Origin: Proteobacteria bacterium UBA7447
GTDB lineage: Bacteria > Pseudomonadota > Gammaproteobacteria > Arenicellales > UBA868
Direction of reading: 5' to 3'
DNA length: 28,633 nucleotides
NCBI GenBank assembly: GCA_002477475.1
Contig: DLPX01000077.1
Location: 1 to 28,633 of the forward strand
In this document: positions 25,194 to 28,633 of the stretch, piece by piece
Numbering within the stretch: position 1 is the stretch's first letter
Layout: each line of letters opens with the position of its first letter
Position numbers and translations under genes: made by a program
Notes under the pieces: generated by a model
Databases searched by the model: none
The model's input: the letters and a program-made list of their open reading frames with translations, nothing else
What the model was told of the DNA's origin: nothing

Positions 25194-26128
25194 TTCGTGC
25201 GAGCCGAGGCTTTGGTCAGCCACTGAAGCGGACGCCCATCGATGGCTGCTAACCCGAGAGCAATCAGCGCCATCCCCGCCATATGCCGGGCCTGAAGTAT
25301 TTCCCCCAAAAGTAGCGAGCCCAGGAGAATTGCCCAGACCGGGATCAGAAGGGTAACAATCGCAGCATTTGTGGTACCGGCGCGTCCCAGAATTCCAAAA
25401 AACAGAACATATGCCGCGCCGGTGGAGAACACTCCCAACATCGCCACGGCACCCCAACCCGTAAGGGAAAGTTGGATCAGTGCCCCTGGTTCCTGAAAAT
25501 AGAAAACGACCGGAATCAACAACATGGTGGAGCCGCTTACTTGTCCGGCAGCGGTTGTTACCGGATGTAAGCCTTGCTTTTTGAATCGTCGACCAAAGAC
25601 GAAGGCGAACGCATACGAGAGAGCCGCCCCCAGTATGGCGAGCTGCGACAGCAGGTTCTCCCCGATACCCTGCAGAGCCTCTGGACCGATTATGATGGCA
25701 ACTCCGGATAGCCCCAGAACAGCGCCGCTTAACTTCGCGGCGGTTAAGCGCTCGTCCGTCAGCAAGGCTCCCGCGACGAGCATTGTGAAAATCGGTGTCG
25801 TGGCATTCAAAATAGCGGCGAGGCCTGATGCGATATGAATCTGACCGACAACAATCAAGGTGAATGGAATTACGTTGTTCAAAAGCCCCATGACTAGAAA
25901 TGCGGTCCAGGTTCCGATTCGTCGGGGAAAGGGCAGTCCGAGAATGCGAACGATTGCCCACAAAGTCGTTGCCGCGATGCCGACTCGAAGAAGTACGATG
26001 GTCAGGGGCAGGAGTTCGTCAATTAACAGTTCGACGAGAAAGAATGACATACCCCAAAGGATCGAGAGGCAGAGCACCATACTCCATTCGATGAGACCCA
26101 TTTTTAGGTTGATAGAAGATTCATTCAA
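25190..26128 (-). CDS. EamA-family (DMT) metabolite exporter
   Basis: 312-residue inner-membrane protein with two repeated EamA domains of five helices each: the first with WGMSFFLVELLIDELLPLTIVLLRV, the second beginning near residue 160 with LGAALSYAFAFVFGRR. Typical export motifs include HIASGLAAILNATTPIFTMLVAG and the second-half VFSTGAAYVLFFGILGRAGTTNAAIVTLLIPVWAIL. RhaT/YdcZ-like exporters of amino acids or other small metabolites belong here, but the substrate is not visible. First gene of a minus-strand unit with a small membrane ORF and the aminotransferase; exporter and aminotransferase could share a substrate. Confidence 0.9.
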   Translation of the reverse strand: MNESSINLKMGLIEWSMVLCLSILWGMSFFLVELLIDELLPLTIVLLRVGIAATTLWAIVRILGLPFPRRIGTWTAFLVMGLLNNVIPFTLIVVGQIHIASGLAAILNATTPIFTMLVAGALLTDERLTAAKLSGAVLGLSGVAIIIGPEALQGIGENLLSQLAILGAALSYAFAFVFGRRFKKQGLHPVTTAAGQVSGSTMLLIPVVFYFQEPGALIQLSLTGWGAVAMLGVFSTGAAYVLFFGILGRAGTTNAAIVTLLIPVWAILLGSLLLGEILQARHMAGMALIALGLAAIDGRPLQWLTKASARTK

Positions 26129-26334
26129 AAGATCAACACCTATTTGTCTAGACTGCGCTGACTTAGACCGGAAAACTTTCCTGAGTTAAGAAGCCTGAGT
26201 CTAGTGGAACCTGATCCGCGAGAATCAACCCGATTCTTGTGGTGGATTGGGTTGATTAGCCGAACCGAATATTCCAGAGGAGTGTTTCGTAGTTCCTGCA
26301 GTTGCGGCACCGTTAGATTGAAGGCCTGTTTTAG
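26129..26334. promoter_or_regulatory. Divergent promoter region with a perfect inverted repeat
   Basis: 206 bases between EamA (minus) and the DUF2306-like gene (plus). It contains AATCAACCC (26223-26231) and GGGTTGATT (26249-26257), perfect 9-base complementary arms with a 17-base spacer: a candidate operator or stem-loop. No clear -35/-10 pair was seen. Confidence 0.55.
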
Positions 26335-26976
26335 ATGACTCCTTTTATTCTCAAAATCCTTCTTGCCGCGCATATCACGGGCGGGGTGATCGCTTTGCTA
26401 TGTGCGGGCGGCGCCCTAGTGGCAAAAAAGGGTAGACCCGGTCACCGTTTATTCGGAAAAGGTTATGTGGCCGGAATGACTGCGGTGTTTCTCTCGGCCT
26501 TGCCGCTCGCGGTTTTTCAGGCCAATCTTTTCCTTTTATTAATTGCTTTTTTCAGCTTCTATCTGGTCTTCAGCGGATTCAGGTTTGCACGGAATAAAAC
26601 CGGTGCTCCCGGGGGGCAAGACTGGATCGCGGTCGGTTTTGCAGTGTTGTCGGGGGTGGGAATGTGGGGTTTGGGCTATTTCTTTTTTATGACCGGAAAT
26701 GATCAATGGGTCACCCTGATCGTTTTTGGCACGCTTGGCACCCTGCTGGGGGTATCTGATGGCGCCGCTTGGATCAAGGGGGCCCTGACCGACAGGAAGC
26801 GGATTGCGCGTCATCTGACGAACATGCTGGCTGGGACGATTTCGACCGTTACTGCGGCTCTGGTCGTCAACGTGACTACGAATCCCCCTTGGATCCCGTG
26901 GATCGCGCCAACGATCGTGATCACACCGTTTATCATTTACTGGAGCCGGCGAACTTTGTCAGCAGGCTATAACTGA
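26335..26976 (+). CDS. DUF2306-like multi-pass membrane protein
   Basis: 213 residues with about seven hydrophobic helices. The start has AAHITGGVIALLCAGGALVAKKGRPGHRLFGKGYVAGM, a His in the first helix and a basic GxxHRLFGKxY loop, which resembles the conserved beginning of the DUF2306 (COG5395) membrane family; heme-binding is not shown. No signal peptide beyond the first helix. No function is known for the family. Shine-Dalgarno is weak. It sits at the right edge of the host backbone, 20 bases left of the tRNA fragment. Confidence 0.65.
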   Translation: MTPFILKILLAAHITGGVIALLCAGGALVAKKGRPGHRLFGKGYVAGMTAVFLSALPLAVFQANLFLLLIAFFSFYLVFSGFRFARNKTGAPGGQDWIAVGFAVLSGVGMWGLGYFFFMTGNDQWVTLIVFGTLGTLLGVSDGAAWIKGALTDRKRIARHLTNMLAGTISTVTAALVVNVTTNPPWIPWIAPTIVITPFIIYWSRRTLSAGYN

Positions 26977-26996
26977 CAGAAGTGTCAGATCAAGAA

Positions 26997-27041
26997 TGGT
27001 CGGGGTGAGAGGATTTGAACCTCCGGCCCCTGTCTCCCGAA
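26997..27041 (-). other. 3' half of tRNA-Pro(CGG): island attachment site
   Basis: Read on the minus strand this is: anticodon loop TTCGGGA (anticodon CGG), anticodon stem 3' side GACAG, variable GGGCC, T-arm GGAGG TTCAAAT CCTCT, acceptor CACCCCG, discriminator A and encoded CCA. Beyond the anticodon loop the sequence no longer pairs (CAGCC instead of the CTGTC needed), so the 5' half, D-arm and acceptor strand are missing. Tyrosine-recombinase elements that integrate at tRNA anticodon loops leave exactly such a 3' half. I infer the element lies to the right. Confidence 0.88.
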
Positions 27042-27387
27042 GGCTGAGTCCTTCCAATAAACAGTCGGAAAACCCTTAAATAATCAGGCATCAACTCCAC
27101 GCACCATTTCCTGATTAGCCCTGACCGGCCAGAAGTCAGCACAGTTTCAGCACAGTAGATTTCCCAAAAGCGGGATTCCCTGTCTTGATTTTCCCCAGAC
27201 CGCTAAAGGACCCCTACGGTTCGCCTAAAGCCGATCGCGGATGTAGTGGAACGATCCGCACTCCCTTGAAAGGGGCGAAAAACAAGCACTCACACACACA
27301 TTAGATTCCCTTCAGCAGCAGGCGTATGATTTGGGGATGACACGCATCCTAAGCCTAATCACCAGATAATCGATTTAGGGAATACAC
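27042..27387. other. Island end: non-coding stretch with repeats
   Basis: Between the tRNA fragment and the propeller gene I find no gene. It holds an inverted repeat AATCAGG (27082-27088) / CCTGATT (27110-27116), the direct repeats described separately, a short hairpin CCCTTGAAAGGG near 27276, an inverted GCGGAT/ATCCGC pair near 27238-27262, and a weak -10-like TATGAT (27325-27330) that could serve the propeller gene. Continuous open frame on the minus strand across the tRNA fragment is not supported as coding. Confidence 0.5.
27136..27156 (+). repeat. Direct repeat TCAGCACAGT, two copies
   Basis: TCAGCACAGT at 27136-27145 and 27147-27156, period 11. The same motif returns at 28569-28600. 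Placement beside an attachment site and helical-turn spacing suggest integrase arm-type or excisionase binding sites; this is inference. Confidence 0.75.
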
Positions 27388-28395
27388 ATGAGTGCTCGAA
27401 CGATTCTAATTATTATTTTTTGTTGTTGCCCACCAATAGTTTCGGCTGGGGGTTATAAGGTGACACATTTGGTCGATGAAAAAGTTTTCGAAGGCACAAC
27501 CCTGCTCACGGATATGTCGGATCGAAAGAGACCGAAAGTTGTCGAGGTTGATTTCAAGGGAAATGTTTTATGGCAATACATCCCCCCATGGCCGGCCTCT
27601 GGTGCGCTGTTAGATGCCGCTAGACTCGATAATGACAATATTTTGATAACTGTACGGGATTCGGGAATCTACGAAATTAATCGTGAGCGTCAGATTGTTT
27701 GGAGACACGAAGACCCAGAGGCATCCCATGATGCCGACCGACTACCAAATGGAAATACTCTCTATAACCTTGGCTGGCAGAAGAAGGGTGAAGATGTAGT
27801 CCGCGAGGTAGATTCTGGAGGTGCGTTAGTCTGGGCGTGGAATGGACTAGAAGATTATGATCGCGAACCCTTCGCAAATATAAAACGTGAAGGTTGGATG
27901 CATGTCAATTCTGTTACTCGATTAGAAAATGGTAACACTCTGATCAGTATTCGAAATTTTAATACAGTTGCAGAGGTTTCTCCGCAAAAGCGTGTTGTTC
28001 GGGACTGGACGTTTAGAGGAAAGGATAAGCGGACCGGGTTGGAATCACGAGGAAAGATTCAAGGCGTACGTAACCATGAGCCAGAGATATTGAGCAACGG
28101 CCATATGCTGGTTGCGTTGCGTAAGCCACACCGCTTTGTTGAATTTGATCTAGAAACTGAAGATGTAATTTGGAGTTGGACTCATCCTGGCGGTGATCGA
28201 GAACTGCGAACTAATCGTGAAGCAAATCGTTTGCCTAACGGTAACACTCTCTGTTCTGCAGGTAATAAACTGCTTGAGATTGCTCAGGATGGAACCATTG
28301 TCTGGCAAATGCTTGCCCCAACGGGTGGTGAAAACCATCGGAAGTTTCATAAGGCGATTCGAATCGGTGCTGATGGACAGAGTTATGGTGGTTAA
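27388..28395 (+). CDS. Secreted arylsulfotransferase-like beta-propeller protein
   Basis: 335 residues, signal peptide 1-20 (ILIIIFCCCPPIVSA, not a good lipobox). The rest repeats propeller blades with RLPNGNTL-type turns: SHDADRLPNGNTLYN, HVNSVTRLENGNTLISIR, NHEPEILSNGHMLVALR and NREANRLPNGNTLCSAG, and blade ends such as GNVLWQY, QIVWRH, ALVWAW, VIWSW and TIVWQM. This fits the ASST/arylsulfotransferase (or PQQ-like) family. It is shorter than the roughly 570-residue E. coli-type enzyme, ends abruptly with IGADGQSYGG, and the last blade motif has Arg where a His is common, so catalysis is uncertain. Codon use is clearly more A/T-rich than the backbone, consistent with island cargo. Confidence 0.72.
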   Translation: MSARTILIIIFCCCPPIVSAGGYKVTHLVDEKVFEGTTLLTDMSDRKRPKVVEVDFKGNVLWQYIPPWPASGALLDAARLDNDNILITVRDSGIYEINRERQIVWRHEDPEASHDADRLPNGNTLYNLGWQKKGEDVVREVDSGGALVWAWNGLEDYDREPFANIKREGWMHVNSVTRLENGNTLISIRNFNTVAEVSPQKRVVRDWTFRGKDKRTGLESRGKIQGVRNHEPEILSNGHMLVALRKPHRFVEFDLETEDVIWSWTHPGGDRELRTNREANRLPNGNTLCSAGNKLLEIAQDGTIVWQMLAPTGGENHRKFHKAIRIGADGQSYGG

Positions 28396-28439
28396 GAGAG
28401 GATAAGACTGAGGATCTTCACATTCAAAACCCACAGTCG

Positions 28440-28568
28440 TTACTCGCAGTTCCCCATTTCTTTCCGTTGGGCCAGATGGTGGATGAAGCTCCTATAGCGC
28501 CAGTCACTTTCGCACCAGTCAGGTTTGCCTCGGATCACCTGCAAAAGACGATCGCCGGCAGAGGATTT
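28440..28568 (-). pseudogene. Truncated reading frame, C-terminal fragment of an unknown gene
   Basis: Minus-strand open frame of about 42 codons with protein-like content, AGDRLLQVIRGKPDWCESD then WRYRSFIHHLAQRKEMG, ending at TAA (28440-28442). It has no start; its left-most stop TGA (28569-28571) is supplied by the first TCAGCACA repeat. A C-terminal gene fragment cut by the repeat/element boundary is the simplest reading. No family recognised. Confidence 0.35.
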
Positions 28569-28600
28569 TCAGCACAGTTTCAGCACATATTCAGCACACG
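28569..28600 (+). repeat. Direct repeat TCAGCACA, three copies
   Basis: TCAGCACAGT (28569-28578), TCAGCACATA (28580-28589), TCAGCACACG (28591-28600), all in the same orientation, period 11. Same unit as at 27136-27156. Confidence 0.75.
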
Positions 28601-28633
28601 ATTGATTCGGAACAGAAAGGGTGAGTGAAAATA

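Noticed and set aside
25026..25961. 311-codon minus-strand frame covering most of the EamA gene
   Set aside because: It is in another frame over a convincing EamA protein, and its translation is Arg/Ser/His-rich with no domain. Only its last 55 codons extend beyond EamA.
27002..27160. Minus-strand open frame through the tRNA fragment as an integrase end
   Set aside because: No integrase motifs, and part is tRNA sequence.
1..28633. CRISPR arrays, complete insertion sequences, rRNA or complete tRNA genes
   Set aside because: No regularly spaced palindromic repeats, no transposase-like frame with terminal repeats, and no full cloverleaf was seen; only the half tRNA-Pro.

Overview
The window looks like a chromosomal segment of a gammaproteobacterium of moderately high GC. 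The evidence is a pcnB-folK-trpS-scpA-scpB-rluB housekeeping operon, a system I cytochrome c maturation (ccm) cluster, and gene-to-gene coupling by ATGA/GTGA overlaps throughout. I cannot name the genus. Read as marine or free-living only by inference from the transporter and salvage content.

Layout. (1) 1-5653, plus strand: RNA polyadenylation (pcnB), folate synthesis (folK), tryptophanyl-tRNA synthetase, condensin partners ScpA/ScpB and pseudouridine synthase RluB. (2) 5650-7440, minus strand: a pyridoxamine-oxidase-fold protein and a MetC-type C-S lyase. (3) 7568-8785, plus strand: an ArgD/AstC-type aminotransferase. (4) 8810-14157, minus strand: a PotD/B/C/A-like ABC importer with a CodA-family deaminase as last gene. 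Divergent from it (14351-15724, plus) is a fusion of a BtpA/SgcQ-type TIM barrel with a type I phosphoribosyltransferase. This is the most interesting part of the window. The deaminase carries Cys at the position of E. coli CodA Asp314, the residue known to discriminate cytosine from 5-methylcytosine deaminases, so the locus may be a dedicated uptake and salvage system for 5-methylcytosine or a related modified base. (5) 15750-20775, minus strand: ccmC-ccmD-ccmE-ccmF-ccmH-ccmI, overlapping or abutting, with ccmA, ccmB and ccmG absent from this locus. (6) 21028-23342, plus strand: a 2-oxoglutarate/Fe(II) oxygenase-like protein and an AlkK-like acyl-CoA ligase, then a tiny ORF with a near-perfect Shine-Dalgarno and a strong terminator. 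(7) 23577-26128, minus strand: EamA exporter, a small membrane protein missed by length filters, and a GSA-aminomutase-like aminotransferase. (8) 26335-26976, plus strand: a DUF2306-like membrane protein.

The host backbone ends at 26997-27041, where only the 3' half of a tRNA-Pro(CGG) gene remains. This is the classic scar of an integrative element. To its right the DNA is visibly more A/T-rich and carries 11-bp-spaced TCAGCACA direct repeats (two sets), a secreted arylsulfotransferase-like beta-propeller protein and a truncated reading frame. No integrase lies within the window, so the rest of the island and the intact tRNA-Pro are predicted to the right.
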